Below the pieces are notes generated by a model, which made no database searches, had not been told where the DNA came from, and saw nothing but the letters and a program-made list of their open reading frames with translations. A stretch of DNA of 64,000 bases from an uncultured Bacteroidales bacterium (GTDB lineage: Bacteria; Bacteroidota; Bacteroidia; Bacteroidales; Paludibacteraceae). Below are positions 24,729 to 34,852 of the stretch, piece after piece (the first letter of the stretch is position 1; each line of letters starts with the position of its first letter). Both the position numbers and the translations under genes were made by a program. The DNA is taken from NCBI GenBank assembly GCA_902799185.1, contig CADBZO010000002.1, forward strand, positions 45,031 through 109,030, given 5' to 3'.

Positions 24729-25379
24729 TTAGTCTAATATCCCTATGACCTGTGTTTTGCAGGCCAAACGGGTTAAAACATCTGGTCCAAAAAAGGAACC
24801 ATTTTGTGGAGCCACAGCAGTCGGTGCGGTACAAGAAGCCGTAACAGCCACTACATCAAATCCTGACATATAGAACCTCTTTGCCTTGTCTGAGGTATAG
24901 AAATATATAGTTTCAATTGTTTTGGTACTTACTAAATTTATATCTCTATTCCCTTTACTATTTGGTGCAGTAATAGAACCGGAAGTGGTTGCATCGTCTG
25001 TATAGGTAATAGTATAGTTTAAGTCTCCTCCATTAGTCGAAGGTTTCCATAAATTCTTCACAGTTATCTTAGAGGCGCAAATTTGACCAATCTTTGTTCC
25101 TGTAGATGTCATTGTTAACGTGAGAGAACCTGCATTATTTTTGTTTCCAAAAAGCAAGCCATCACTAGTAGTGCGAGAAGTTCTAACACCTGTGCAGGAA
25201 CTGATATAATCTCCACCTGAGTTTATCAAGTCCTGTTTTGAGGTTTTTTCATTACCGCTATCATTGTAAGACTTAAAAGTAATAGAGTAATCTCCCCACG
25301 CATCCCCGATGCAGAGGGTTGTTAATAGGATGATGGTTACCAGCCATCGAGTTTTGGTAAAAATGTTAATGTGTTGCAT
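24729..25379 (-). pseudogene. 3'-truncated surface-protein gene
   Basis: The 216-aa reading frame starts MQHINIFTKTRWLVTIILLT, a signal peptide, and continues with a beta domain of the locus type and the start of an FN3-like domain (CTAPTAVAPQNGS). It then diverges into an unrelated end (FFGPDVLTRLACKTQ). The same CTAPTAVAPQNGS occurs in the intact domain of the neighbouring gene at 25451-27298 and continues there as ISGTGVTLTV. So this copy lost its 3' part at about 24800, next to the island. A short secreted product is still possible. Confidence 0.65.
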
Positions 25380-25450
25380 ATAATTGTTGTTTATTTATGT
25401 CAAATCAAAGTGTCCTGAAAAGGATGAAAACAAATAACAAAATTAAATAT

Positions 25451-27298
25451 ATGAAAAAGTATTATTCTTTTATCAATCATCTAGTAGCCGTCTTTGTGCT
25501 GCTATTTTTCCTCGGCATTACATATGCATGGGGTACAGATTCCTATGTGACCCTAGATTTCGAAGGGAGTGGTTCGTATCCTAACAATTCTGATTGGACA
25601 TGTCCAGGAAGCGAATCTACAGATTATAATCATACTACGAGTGGAAGTAAAGCTTCGCTTGTAGCTGTTGCAGGTCCAGTTTACTATACATATGCTAATT
25701 CTTTGACAAATATCAAATCGGTAAGATTATATTTTCTTAGAAAATCAAATAGTACATCTGCTCCTACTTTCGTTGTGCAAGGGCGAGCAACTACTTCTGA
25801 TAGTTGGGCAGATAAAAAAAGTAGTGGAGAGGTTGCAGTCGCAGGCAAGGGGTCATGGAAAGAGGTGATCATTACATTAGATGATTCCTATAGCGGTTAT
25901 GTTCGAATTAAATATACCTGTAATAATGCCCCCAACAGATATATAGATGATATTCAAATCACATATGAAGAATCTTCTTGTACCGCTCCGACAGCAGTGG
26001 CTCCACAAAATGGTTCTATTTCCGGGACAGGGGTAACGCTGACGGTTACAGACGCAAATAATGCCAATAAATATGATTTTTGTCTGGCGACAAGTTCTAC
26101 CGCAACGAAGAGCGTAACTGCTAGTGTAAATGATGGCAAATCAAAAGCTATTACAGGATTGAAGTATGGTACAACCTATTACTATTGGGCTCGAACGAAT
26201 TGCGGAAGTAATAGTTATAGCAGCTGGTATCCGGCAAGTAATCCATCATCGTTTACGACCACTTGCCCTGCACCGACAAGCGTAACTGCAGGCTCGTTGA
26301 CAACCAACGGTGTAACATTTACCATTACGGATAACAACGATCCTACTATCGCTTCATTCGGAAGTGGTTATGGCTACGAAATCTATTATAGTACAACCAA
26401 CTCTGCACCCGGAGCAAGTCCATCAGGCACTGCAACAACAAGCGGAACATCGAAGGCCGTAACCGGTTTAACGTCCGGTGCTACGTATTATTTCTGGTAC
26501 CGCGGTTATGGTCCCAATGCAAAGAGTAGTTGGGTAAGCGGTGGTAGTTTCACTACGGTTACTCTGTCGAGCATTACTATTTCTACTGCTCCGAGCACGG
26601 TTGCTTATTTGAATGGTGAGACGTTTAGTAAGACCGGTGCAGTGGTAACGGCTAATTATTCCAATTCTACTTCCGCAACGGTAAGCGCCAGTTGGAACAA
26701 AACGACTTTGAGCACTTCCGATGAGAGCGTTACCGCTTCTTATACGGAGAATGGAGTAACCAAGACGAAAGACCAAGCCATCCATGTTTATTCTGTAACC
26801 GTTTTGAAACAAGACGAGCAAGGCACAGCTATTTCGGCGGATGGCGTTAGCGCGAGCGTTAATATCCGTGCCTTGAGCGCCAGTGCCACTGCTGCATCCA
26901 AGTATGTATTCAAAGGATGGAAATACGCAACGGATGGCGAAGGCGGAACGACCATTTCCGGTACTTCGCTGAGCGGCACACCGACCGGCAACGTGACAGT
27001 GATAGCAGAGTTCTACGCACCGCGCACGGTGACTTGGATGGTTAATAACAAGGCATGGACAGGCAAAGGCGGTCAAGAAACGGTAGCACGTGGCAGTCGT
27101 ATTACAACCCTGCCCACTGCACCCGATCCGGCAAAGACAGAAGATGATGTTTGCGGTGATCGCTTTATGGGTTGGACAGACGCAGCGAACGGCGAATATG
27201 AGCATGGAACATCCAATCTGTACACGACAGCATCACAGTTCCCGAACGCAGATGGAAATCAAGTATTCTATGCAGTGTTTGCGGATTATGCAGAATAA
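25451..27298 (+). CDS. Secreted surface protein (615 aa) with FN3-like and InlB-type domains, no common tail
   Basis: From ATG 25451 the protein starts MKKYYSFINHLVAVFVLLFF, a signal peptide. A jelly-roll-like domain follows (about 28-175, ending RYIDDIQITYEE), then two FN3-like domains (CTAPTAVAPQNGS, CPAPTSVTAG), a bacterial Ig-like segment (TVAYLNGETFSKTGAVVTAN) and an InlB-type repeat ending FYAVFADYAE. The giant neighbour has FYAVFADVTGG at the equivalent point and continues for more than 1000 residues, so this gene probably lost its 3' end. In-frame ATGs at 25397 and 25424 are alternative starts. It is likely exported; without the tail its surface attachment is uncertain. Confidence 0.65.
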   Translation: MKKYYSFINHLVAVFVLLFFLGITYAWGTDSYVTLDFEGSGSYPNNSDWTCPGSESTDYNHTTSGSKASLVAVAGPVYYTYANSLTNIKSVRLYFLRKSNSTSAPTFVVQGRATTSDSWADKKSSGEVAVAGKGSWKEVIITLDDSYSGYVRIKYTCNNAPNRYIDDIQITYEESSCTAPTAVAPQNGSISGTGVTLTVTDANNANKYDFCLATSSTATKSVTASVNDGKSKAITGLKYGTTYYYWARTNCGSNSYSSWYPASNPSSFTTTCPAPTSVTAGSLTTNGVTFTITDNNDPTIASFGSGYGYEIYYSTTNSAPGASPSGTATTSGTSKAVTGLTSGATYYFWYRGYGPNAKSSWVSGGSFTTVTLSSITISTAPSTVAYLNGETFSKTGAVVTANYSNSTSATVSASWNKTTLSTSDESVTASYTENGVTKTKDQAIHVYSVTVLKQDEQGTAISADGVSASVNIRALSASATAASKYVFKGWKYATDGEGGTTISGTSLSGTPTGNVTVIAEFYAPRTVTWMVNNKAWTGKGGQETVARGSRITTLPTAPDPAKTEDDVCGDRFMGWTDAANGEYEHGTSNLYTTASQFPNADGNQVFYAVFADYAE

Positions 27299-27325
27299 TT
27301 CATATAATGTTTAACGATTAAAGAA

Positions 27326-30300
27326 ATGAAAATTATGAAAAACGAAGTTAATCGTACCCTTATGGTTAAGAAAACGAATTATATGAATTTCGCAAAGCGC
27401 TTAGTAATGGCTTTGGCAGTTGTGCTGATGGCCGCAAATGTATGGAGTGCGACATGGAATTTAACAACAAATGAATTCGAATCAGAAAATACAACTTTGG
27501 TTGTTTGGTCTAGTTCTGATGCTACTATGACTTTAGCCAAAGGGACATGTCAAACCAATGCAAATAACTATTTAGGGGGAAAAAGTACATATAATCATAC
27601 TCGAGTTTATGCAGGCCAGACGTTGACGATTAGTCCTGCTTCGGGAAAAACGATTACGAGTATTGCAATTACCGCTACAAGTTCTACTAATAATATTACG
27701 ACTACATGGAACAATGGAAGTGCTAGTGCATCTAACGACGTGGTCACCATTACTCCTGAAGATGGAACAAATAACGTGTATTGCACATGTAATAGTGCTA
27801 AACTGAAGGCGGTAACCGTTACGGTTAGTAGTGGCTGTACCGGTGACGAGTTGGAGATGAGCGCCGTAACGGCTACGCCGGGAGATGAGCAGGTAACCTT
27901 GTCTTGGGACGCTGTAACAGGTGCGACCAAATATCAAGTTAAATGGGATGGCGGCTCTTGGACGGATGTGAATACCAATTCTTATACCAAGACCGGACTG
28001 ACAAATGGTACTGAATACACATACCAAGTCAAGGCCATCGGCAACGGCACCACGAAATGCGACAGCGAGCCGACCACCTCTGCAAGCGTCAAAGCAGGTT
28101 TGTGCTATACGGTTAATTTCAGCACAGGTGAGAACAATCCCGAGGTCGCAGCAAGAACAGAAACAGATTTTGAAGAAGGCATCACCCTTCCTAACGGTCC
28201 GACACCATCTGCTTCCAGTGACGGTTGGGAGTTTGCTGGTTGGGCACAGGCAGAAGTAAGTAATGCTGCTGCCGCGCCTGAATTATTTATGCCAGGTGAT
28301 GAATATGCTCCTGAAGAAAATATAACATTATATGCTGTTTATCGCAAACTGACAGGCGGCACTGATATTGCTTCTTTCACAGCATCAGATATAACTAATT
28401 TAACTGAGCACTCCTTATATTCGCTAGACTGGAGAGAAACGGCTTCCGGTGTTGAGATGTATATCTCTGCCGGACAACGCTACACGGGTAATCCTAACGC
28501 ATGGAATGTAACGAGTGGAACCAGTAAATTCATGTTGATAGATGCACACCGCAAAATAGCTAGTATTGCAGTTACACTAACCGGGGCTGACTACAAAATC
28601 AATTCTGTTGACGAAGACGCAGGAACGGCAGAACTGACAACAAGCGGAACAAGTCAAACCGTTTCTTGTTCTGGCAATGTAACTCAAGTATTTATGTATG
28701 CCACTTCAAACAAACAAATTCGTGCTACGGTAGTTGAGGTAACATATTACAAAGCAAAGTTCCATAGTAATCCTGCCATCTGTGCGGTAAATCCGACGGT
28801 GGGCGAGATTATGAACACGGTAAGTGCAATCAGTTCTACGGGTGCAACCTTCTCCACCTCTGCGGGCGTTTCTGCCGGAACAGGATGCGACCTGACTGCT
28901 GTGGGTTTCGTATATGGTTCTACTACCGAACCTACATTAGATGATAATGTAGCTATTATCGACAACTATACTTCGGGCGTGCTGAACAAGAGTATTACCG
29001 GTTTGACCCCGAATACGAAATACTATGTTCGTGCTTATGCAACTAACTCGCATGGTACAACTTACAGTGATGAAAAAGAGTTTACCACCCTGCAACGTTA
29101 TGATATTACGTACAATAACAACGGTGGTACAGGAAGTATTGACGCTACGACAAAGGATTATGGAGCGAATTTCACGCTGCCTGCTAATGCAGGTACTATG
29201 ACCAAGACGGGTTACCACATAGCCAATTGGAGATTAGGTTCGGCAAGCGGAACTAGTTACTCACTGGGTGGTACATATGACGGCAATGCTGATGCGGAGT
29301 TCTATGCCAGTTGGGAATCCAACCCCTATCAGGTGATATTCCATAAGAACGGAGGCCAAGGCGAAAATATGACAAATCAAAGCTTCAACTATGATGAAGC
29401 ACAAAATTTGAAAGCCAACACCTATGCTCCAGCGGAAGGATCGCATAAGTATTTCACGGGTTGGAATACCCAGCCTAATGGAAGTGGAACTCCCTATGCG
29501 GATAAAGCAAGTGTGCAGAACCTGGTTACCAGCGGTACAATTACCCTCTATGCACAATGGGCAGACCACACTTATACCAACTACCGTACTACATGCTGTA
29601 CCAAATACGATATAACAGCAGAGACGCCGGAAAATGGTTCGTTCACGGTGAAGGATGGTGACGATGATGTCGATAAGGCTTGTGCGACTACTACCATTAC
29701 CATCGCTGCTACTCCGGCTTCGGATAGTTATGTATTCAATCACTGGAGCATTGTTGATGGCGAGTCGAATGATATTACGGAAAACCTCTTGGGCGAGAAT
29801 CCTCCTGTTTCTACTTCCTTTGAGATGCCGGCTAAGGCCATTACCATCAATGCCGTCTTTAATTTGAAGACTACGGAGTATGCCGTTACGCTTCATGACA
29901 ACAACGGCGGCGAGCACAATGGAAGTGCAACCGTTTCGACCAATGGAACGGTATTGAGCAATATCAGCTTACCGACTAAGGAAGGCTATCATGTGGCAGG
30001 TTATTACTTGGAAGCAGGTTGCGAAACACTTGTTGCCAATGCTGCAGGAACGCTGCAGCCTAATGTAGATGGTATAACAGACGAGAACGCTCAGTTCATC
30101 AAAGGCGAGGCTATCACGTTGTATGCAGCATGGGAAGGCAACCAATATACGGTGACGATCAGTAAGAACTATGGTTCTGCGGGGAATGTACAGGTAACGG
30201 CAACCTATGATGCAGCTATGCCGAGCATCACAGGAAAGTCCATCAGCCGCGAAGGTTATTCCTTTGCAGGTGTCTTTGCGAACCAGGATGGTACCGGTAC

Positions 30301-33300
30301 ACAATATTACAATGCAGACAAGTCCAGTGCAAATAATTGGGATCAAGCACAAGCCAAGACTATCTATGCAGCATGGACCCCGAAGAACTATACAATCATA
30401 CTGAATAATGCAGGCGCAGATGACGGTAAGGGCGGAACGGCAAGTATTTCAGTAACCTATGACAGCAATGAGAACTTGTCCGGCACGCCGGCTATTACAA
30501 GGCCTGAAAAGGCGGGTTATAAGTTCTGCGGATACTATACCTCGGCAAACGGAGAAGGCTCGCAGATTATTGATGAAAACGGAGATGTCAAGGCAAGCGT
30601 ATCGGGTTACACAAGTGATACCAAACAATGGAGGAAAGCCGGTAGTGATGAGGTTAATCTCTATGCATTCTGGAAGGCTTGTCATACTGTAACCTGGAGC
30701 GTGAACGGAGAAGAGACACCTGAAGTGGTTGTGCATGGCGAGAAAGTAGCGGCTATGCCGGATCCTGCTCCGACGAGCAGCGATTGCGATGATGCTAAGA
30801 AATTCGTGGGTTGGCGCGCAGAGAAGATCACAGGCACTTCGGCTACAAATCCTGGAAGTATCTTTACGGATGTAGATGGTTCACCGGAGGTTACAGACGA
30901 TGTGACATTCTATGCAGTATTTGCAGATGTAACGGGTGGAGACGCAATTGAGTTGACCTTCCCGGATGATAATAGTGCAAATAATGGCTTGACGAGTAAT
31001 CAGTACACTTCTACTTGGACTGCAAAAGCAGGTACATTTGGTTTCACTATCAAAAACTTCAATAACAATAACTGGGGCGGTAACTGGAAATGGATTAAGT
31101 GTGGACGTGGAAATTCTAATGCTTCTGTAGCTTCTATATCTACTGCTGTTGCCGTTCCGTTCGCTGTAGATAGTGTCCTGATTGAGATTGAAGATATAGA
31201 TGAGAACTTTATTAATAGTTCAAAACTATATATTTCCGCTAATTCGGACTTCAGTTCTTCATCAGAATTGGATATTCCGCAATCAGAAGCGACTCAAAAA
31301 ATGGTTATAGCAAGTGCCGCAAAGAATAAATACTATAAAATTGAATTTGATTGTAAAGCCAAGTCTAATGGTTTTGTGCAAATCAATTCCGTTGTTTACA
31401 AGCAGAAGATTGACACATCTAACTACGTAACTACTTGTGCGTCTTGTGATGAAGATGCTACGTTTACCACTGCTTTGCCGGCAATCAGCGACGAGGATTG
31501 TACAAGTGCAACGGTAACGGCTACCGGTGGTTTGGCTACGCTTGGTTCAGAAGGATGTAACATCAGCGATTACGGATTTGTTCTTGGTACGGCTAATGAT
31601 CCGATACTTAACGGCGAGGGTGTTACGAAACTGCAAGTTGGCACAAGCAACCCGACGACAGGTGAAGATTTCTCGCAAAACCTGACCAGTTTGACGGTAG
31701 CAACACACTACTATGTACGTGCGTACGCTATTAATAGACATGGTACGGCTTATAGCAGTACGAAGGACTTCTGGACAAATGGCGTTAGCAGCATTGTTGT
31801 CACCCACGCTCCGAGCAAGACGAATTACATCGTTGGCGAGACGTTCGATGCAACGGGTATGGAGGTTACAGCTACTCTGGCTGGCGGAGCTACAGACGAC
31901 GTAACGGCAGATGTAACTTATTCGAGCAATGCTTTGACGGCAGGCGCAAGTCAAAACTTCACTATTAACTATTCGCTTTGCGGAACGGAAGTGGGTGCAA
32001 ACCAGACAATCAATGTATATACGTTGTCTGTAAATGAGGGTACGAACGCAGACAAGGGTGTCGCAAGTTACACAACCGGTGCAACGTTTAGCGTTGGTAG
32101 TTTGGCTGAACATACTACATTTAACTTTGATGTAACGAATGGTTTTGTAACACCAAATGGTGATGGTACATACACTGTTACTCCTAACGGAAGCGGCGAT
32201 GTGACGGTTACTGTAAATTATGTAACGGCGGTTCCGGTGGCAGTTAAGTTCTATGTAAACGGCAATGAGCTGACAGGTTTGGCAAAGAACCCGTACCAAA
32301 GCGAGGAATTTGATATGCCTAACGCAAGTGCTGTAGCAAGTGCCATGACCGCAGCAAGCATTAGTGTAGGCGACGTGAACTTCGTAGGCTGGTCAACCAC
32401 TCCGTTCGGTTACCAGACAAGCGAGCCGACTTTGGTAGGTGCAAGCGTAAGCGTAATGGAAGCAACGAACTATTATGCGGTATTTACTAATGTTAATGTA
32501 GACAAGATTCGTGCGACAGATTTCAATGGTGGAGGTTATTATACTACAAAGATCACCATTAATGGCAACGATTACACTGTAAATAATGTAATGAATACAT
32601 CTGGTATCCAATTTAAGAAAAATAGCGGATGTTTCTACGCTACAGATGAGTTGAAAAATATTGTTAAAGTTGTGATCGTTGGAGACGCACTGGTTGTAAA
32701 CGCATGTTCCGATGAATCAGGCACGATAGACGGCTCTGCTATAACTCCTTCTGGTGCGGGTACTACTATAAGTCCTTATATATACACCTTCCCATCGAAC
32801 ATGCAATACCTTAAGATTGCTGGACGAAGCGGAGAAACAGATCATGCAACTATTATTGACATCTACTACGCCCCGGAAGCTGTATATTACGCTACCGAGT
32901 TCAAGACGCTGACGTTTAACAAGGCGAATGGAGCAGTGGATAAGACCGAGAAGGTTGCCACCGGCAAGACTCGCACGCTGAGTGCTGACGATGCGCCGGA
33001 AAATGTTACGGGCTACACGTTCATGGAGAAATGGTCTAACGGTACCAATGACTATGTGGCGGGAGATGGCTTGACCGTCAATGCAGACATGACGCTCAAT
33101 CCGTACAGCAGTTTGACAACCGGTGCAGACGTGGATATCAATGTTCTTCCAGCAACCGTGACGGAGATTGTTGTGACCGACGGCAAGACGCTGAATGTCA
33201 ATGCCGACAAGACTCTTGACAACCTGACCGTTGAGGCAGGCGGTAAGGTAAGCGGGTCTAACAACTTGACGGTGATTAACAACCTGCTAATCAAGACTTC

Positions 33301-34519
33301 GCTCGGTACGATTTCCGGAGATGAGACCAATACTAATGGTAAGAGTGGAGAAATAACAAACGGCAACAAAATCGTTGCTAATGGCGATGTGTTCATCGAG
33401 ATTGAGCTGACACAAGATGCAGAAGCTTCTTATGGTTGGTACGCATTCTCTGTTCCGTTCCCTGTTGATGCAATGAACGGCGTTTACTACGGCAACACCA
33501 AACTGACCAACGAAGACGGTTACGCTATCATGAGTTATCACGGTGACGTACGTGCCCAAGGTCAATACGCATGGAAGAAATACCGTGGCATCATGCAGCC
33601 GGGTGTGCTCTATATCATTGCTGTGGGCGACACGGACTACAAGACTTTGCGTTTCAAGAAAGTAGCAGGAGCTGATTTGATAGCAAGCAATAGCGTTGCT
33701 GTTAAGGCATATCCGTTAAATGGCGGTACTACCGGTGACAATGGCTGGAATGGTATCGGCAACCCGAATCTGCAAGTATCGCGTTACACCGGATCGTATC
33801 TTATACAGTTCCTGGATCACCAAGCGAATAGTTTCAAGGTACGGAATGCCAGCGCTGTAAACCTGATGGTAGGTAGTGCATTTATGATGCAGAGTACTGC
33901 TACAGAGAATATCACTATTACAGCAGGAAACGACGGAAGTATTGCTTTGGCTCCTGCGCGTGAGATGAACGCAGAAGAGAACACTCTCTATGAGGTTAAG
34001 CTTAGGAATAATACAACAAACATAGTAGAGGACAACTTGTTCTTCATGGCTCGCGAGGATGCTACTAACAGTTATGAGACAGGTTACGATCTGGTGAAGC
34101 TGTCCATGGGCGAAGCCAAATGCGCACAGATGTACGTTCCTGCTTACGGCACAAAACTCTGCGCTGCGGACTTCCCGTTAGTAAACGACAAGGCTGAATA
34201 TCCGCTGACTATTACTGCTCCGGCAGACGGTACGTACCGCATCGAGATGCCGACGGAGAACGAGGACGCTACGTTGTATCTGACGAAAGACGGCCGCGCT
34301 ATCTGGGACCTGTCGATGAGTGCTTGCGAGGTAGAGCTGACCAAGGGCACGACGGAGAGCTACGGCCTGCTGCTTGTGCGCAAGGCTCCGGGCGTGGCGA
34401 CTGGCAACCTCACCCCGACCCTCTCCCAAGGCGAGGGAGCGAAGATCCTCATTGACGAGCACGTATATATTCTCCGCGGCGGACAAATGTACGACGTAAC
34501 CGGCAAAGCAGTCAAGTAA
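27326..34519 (+). CDS. Giant secreted surface protein (2397 aa) with FN3 and many InlB-type repeats
   Basis: The signal peptide lies around FAKRLVMALAVVLMAANVWS. ATG 27326 is the longest start; ATG 27383 (MNFAKRL) is a likely alternative. Order: N-terminal beta domain, FN3-like domain (VTLSWDAVTGATKYQVKW), a long series of InlB-type repeats (NNNGGTGS, FAGWAQ, FYASWES, LYAQWAD, LYAAWEG and others), Ig-like (YIVGETFDATGMEVTA) and the C-terminal module shared with the 9033-16790 protein (WYAFSVPFPVDAMNGVYYG, MSYHGDVRAQGQYAWKKYRG, LSMSACEVELTKGTTESYG, ILRGGQMYDVTGKAVK). Probably a surface adhesin or glycan-binding protein. Just before the tail, NLTPTLSQGEGA is read from a GC-rich palindromic repeat. 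Confidence 0.85.
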   Translation: MKIMKNEVNRTLMVKKTNYMNFAKRLVMALAVVLMAANVWSATWNLTTNEFESENTTLVVWSSSDATMTLAKGTCQTNANNYLGGKSTYNHTRVYAGQTLTISPASGKTITSIAITATSSTNNITTTWNNGSASASNDVVTITPEDGTNNVYCTCNSAKLKAVTVTVSSGCTGDELEMSAVTATPGDEQVTLSWDAVTGATKYQVKWDGGSWTDVNTNSYTKTGLTNGTEYTYQVKAIGNGTTKCDSEPTTSASVKAGLCYTVNFSTGENNPEVAARTETDFEEGITLPNGPTPSASSDGWEFAGWAQAEVSNAAAAPELFMPGDEYAPEENITLYAVYRKLTGGTDIASFTASDITNLTEHSLYSLDWRETASGVEMYISAGQRYTGNPNAWNVTSGTSKFMLIDAHRKIASIAVTLTGADYKINSVDEDAGTAELTTSGTSQTVSCSGNVTQVFMYATSNKQIRATVVEVTYYKAKFHSNPAICAVNPTVGEIMNTVSAISSTGATFSTSAGVSAGTGCDLTAVGFVYGSTTEPTLDDNVAIIDNYTSGVLNKSITGLTPNTKYYVRAYATNSHGTTYSDEKEFTTLQRYDITYNNNGGTGSIDATTKDYGANFTLPANAGTMTKTGYHIANWRLGSASGTSYSLGGTYDGNADAEFYASWESNPYQVIFHKNGGQGENMTNQSFNYDEAQNLKANTYAPAEGSHKYFTGWNTQPNGSGTPYADKASVQNLVTSGTITLYAQWADHTYTNYRTTCCTKYDITAETPENGSFTVKDGDDDVDKACATTTITIAATPASDSYVFNHWSIVDGESNDITENLLGENPPVSTSFEMPAKAITINAVFNLKTTEYAVTLHDNNGGEHNGSATVSTNGTVLSNISLPTKEGYHVAGYYLEAGCETLVANAAGTLQPNVDGITDENAQFIKGEAITLYAAWEGNQYTVTISKNYGSAGNVQVTATYDAAMPSITGKSISREGYSFAGVFANQDGTGTQYYNADKSSANNWDQAQAKTIYAAWTPKNYTIILNNAGADDGKGGTASISVTYDSNENLSGTPAITRPEKAGYKFCGYYTSANGEGSQIIDENGDVKASVSGYTSDTKQWRKAGSDEVNLYAFWKACHTVTWSVNGEETPEVVVHGEKVAAMPDPAPTSSDCDDAKKFVGWRAEKITGTSATNPGSIFTDVDGSPEVTDDVTFYAVFADVTGGDAIELTFPDDNSANNGLTSNQYTSTWTAKAGTFGFTIKNFNNNNWGGNWKWIKCGRGNSNASVASISTAVAVPFAVDSVLIEIEDIDENFINSSKLYISANSDFSSSSELDIPQSEATQKMVIASAAKNKYYKIEFDCKAKSNGFVQINSVVYKQKIDTSNYVTTCASCDEDATFTTALPAISDEDCTSATVTATGGLATLGSEGCNISDYGFVLGTANDPILNGEGVTKLQVGTSNPTTGEDFSQNLTSLTVATHYYVRAYAINRHGTAYSSTKDFWTNGVSSIVVTHAPSKTNYIVGETFDATGMEVTATLAGGATDDVTADVTYSSNALTAGASQNFTINYSLCGTEVGANQTINVYTLSVNEGTNADKGVASYTTGATFSVGSLAEHTTFNFDVTNGFVTPNGDGTYTVTPNGSGDVTVTVNYVTAVPVAVKFYVNGNELTGLAKNPYQSEEFDMPNASAVASAMTAASISVGDVNFVGWSTTPFGYQTSEPTLVGASVSVMEATNYYAVFTNVNVDKIRATDFNGGGYYTTKITINGNDYTVNNVMNTSGIQFKKNSGCFYATDELKNIVKVVIVGDALVVNACSDESGTIDGSAITPSGAGTTISPYIYTFPSNMQYLKIAGRSGETDHATIIDIYYAPEAVYYATEFKTLTFNKANGAVDKTEKVATGKTRTLSADDAPENVTGYTFMEKWSNGTNDYVAGDGLTVNADMTLNPYSSLTTGADVDINVLPATVTEIVVTDGKTLNVNADKTLDNLTVEAGGKVSGSNNLTVINNLLIKTSLGTISGDETNTNGKSGEITNGNKIVANGDVFIEIELTQDAEASYGWYAFSVPFPVDAMNGVYYGNTKLTNEDGYAIMSYHGDVRAQGQYAWKKYRGIMQPGVLYIIAVGDTDYKTLRFKKVAGADLIASNSVAVKAYPLNGGTTGDNGWNGIGNPNLQVSRYTGSYLIQFLDHQANSFKVRNASAVNLMVGSAFMMQSTATENITITAGNDGSIALAPAREMNAEENTLYEVKLRNNTTNIVEDNLFFMAREDATNSYETGYDLVKLSMGEAKCAQMYVPAYGTKLCAADFPLVNDKAEYPLTITAPADGTYRIEMPTENEDATLYLTKDGRAIWDLSMSACEVELTKGTTESYGLLLVRKAPGVATGNLTPTLSQGEGAKILIDEHVYILRGGQMYDVTGKAVK
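34408..34440. repeat. GC-rich palindrome inside the giant protein gene
   Basis: CCTCACCCCGACCCTCTCCC and its partial complement GGCGAGGGAG are read in frame as LTPTLSQGEGA. The slot corresponds to the GTACATTG repeat in the paralogous gene (9115-9152). Confidence 0.8.
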
Positions 34520-34534
34520 AGTGACTAAGTACCA

Positions 34535-34604
34535 AGTGAAAAGTGAAAATTGAAAATTGAAAAGTGAAAGGGGCACGGGGTGCCGGAAACGGCATCCCGA
34601 GTTC
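34535..34604. repeat. GTGAAAATTGAAA repeat and GGTGCCG hairpin before the peptide gene, copy 2
   Basis: A run of GTGAAAAGTGAAAATTG-type steps is followed by the GGTGCCG-gaaa-CGGCATC hairpin (34578-34604). The counterpart on the minus strand lies at 9048-8990. The two intergenic segments are nearly identical, so the gene-peptide module was duplicated together. Confidence 0.75.
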
Positions 34605-34627
34605 CGAAAACAAGAAACAGAAAAATT

Positions 34628-34774
34628 ATGAAGAAGATGTATAAGAAACCAGAAATTGAAACAATGGTGTTACCGGAAGACGCATTAATGGATCAAATTG
34701 CTAAGCCGTGTTCGTCTGAAGGACCATTAGTAGGTGCTCCGGAAAGACGTCCGGCATCGGGCGATCCGTATTAA
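34628..34774 (+). CDS. 48-aa peptide, MKKMYKKP...GDPY family
   Basis: ATG 34628 gives MKKMYKKPEIETMVLPEDAL, a short middle with one Cys (AKPCSSEGPLVG) and the tail APERRPASGDPY shared with the peptide at 8828-8965. It follows the giant protein gene by about 110 nt. A terminator-like hairpin (AAAGGCAG...CTGCCTTT, about 34853-34874) follows. Conserved ends and a variable middle in two copies argue for a real gene. The function is unknown; a secretion partner, a regulator or a peptide precursor are all open. Confidence 0.65.
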   Translation: MKKMYKKPEIETMVLPEDALMDQIAKPCSSEGPLVGAPERRPASGDPY

Positions 34775-34852
34775 ACCGTTCACCCAACAGAGACGTTAAG
34801 GATGCGAACGAGATGCGTTCGTGAGTCTCTGCTAAAAGTACCAACCACGAAA

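Noticed and set aside
9033..34519. Giant genes as non-ribosomal peptide or polyketide synthases because of their size
   Set aside because: They have signal peptides and FN3, Ig-like and InlB-type repeats, and no adenylation, ketosynthase or carrier motifs.
34500..34519. C-terminal tail of the giant proteins as a standard type IX secretion CTD
   Set aside because: The tail is conserved between the two proteins but does not show a CTD pattern that I can confirm by eye. It is kept only as a possible sorting signal.
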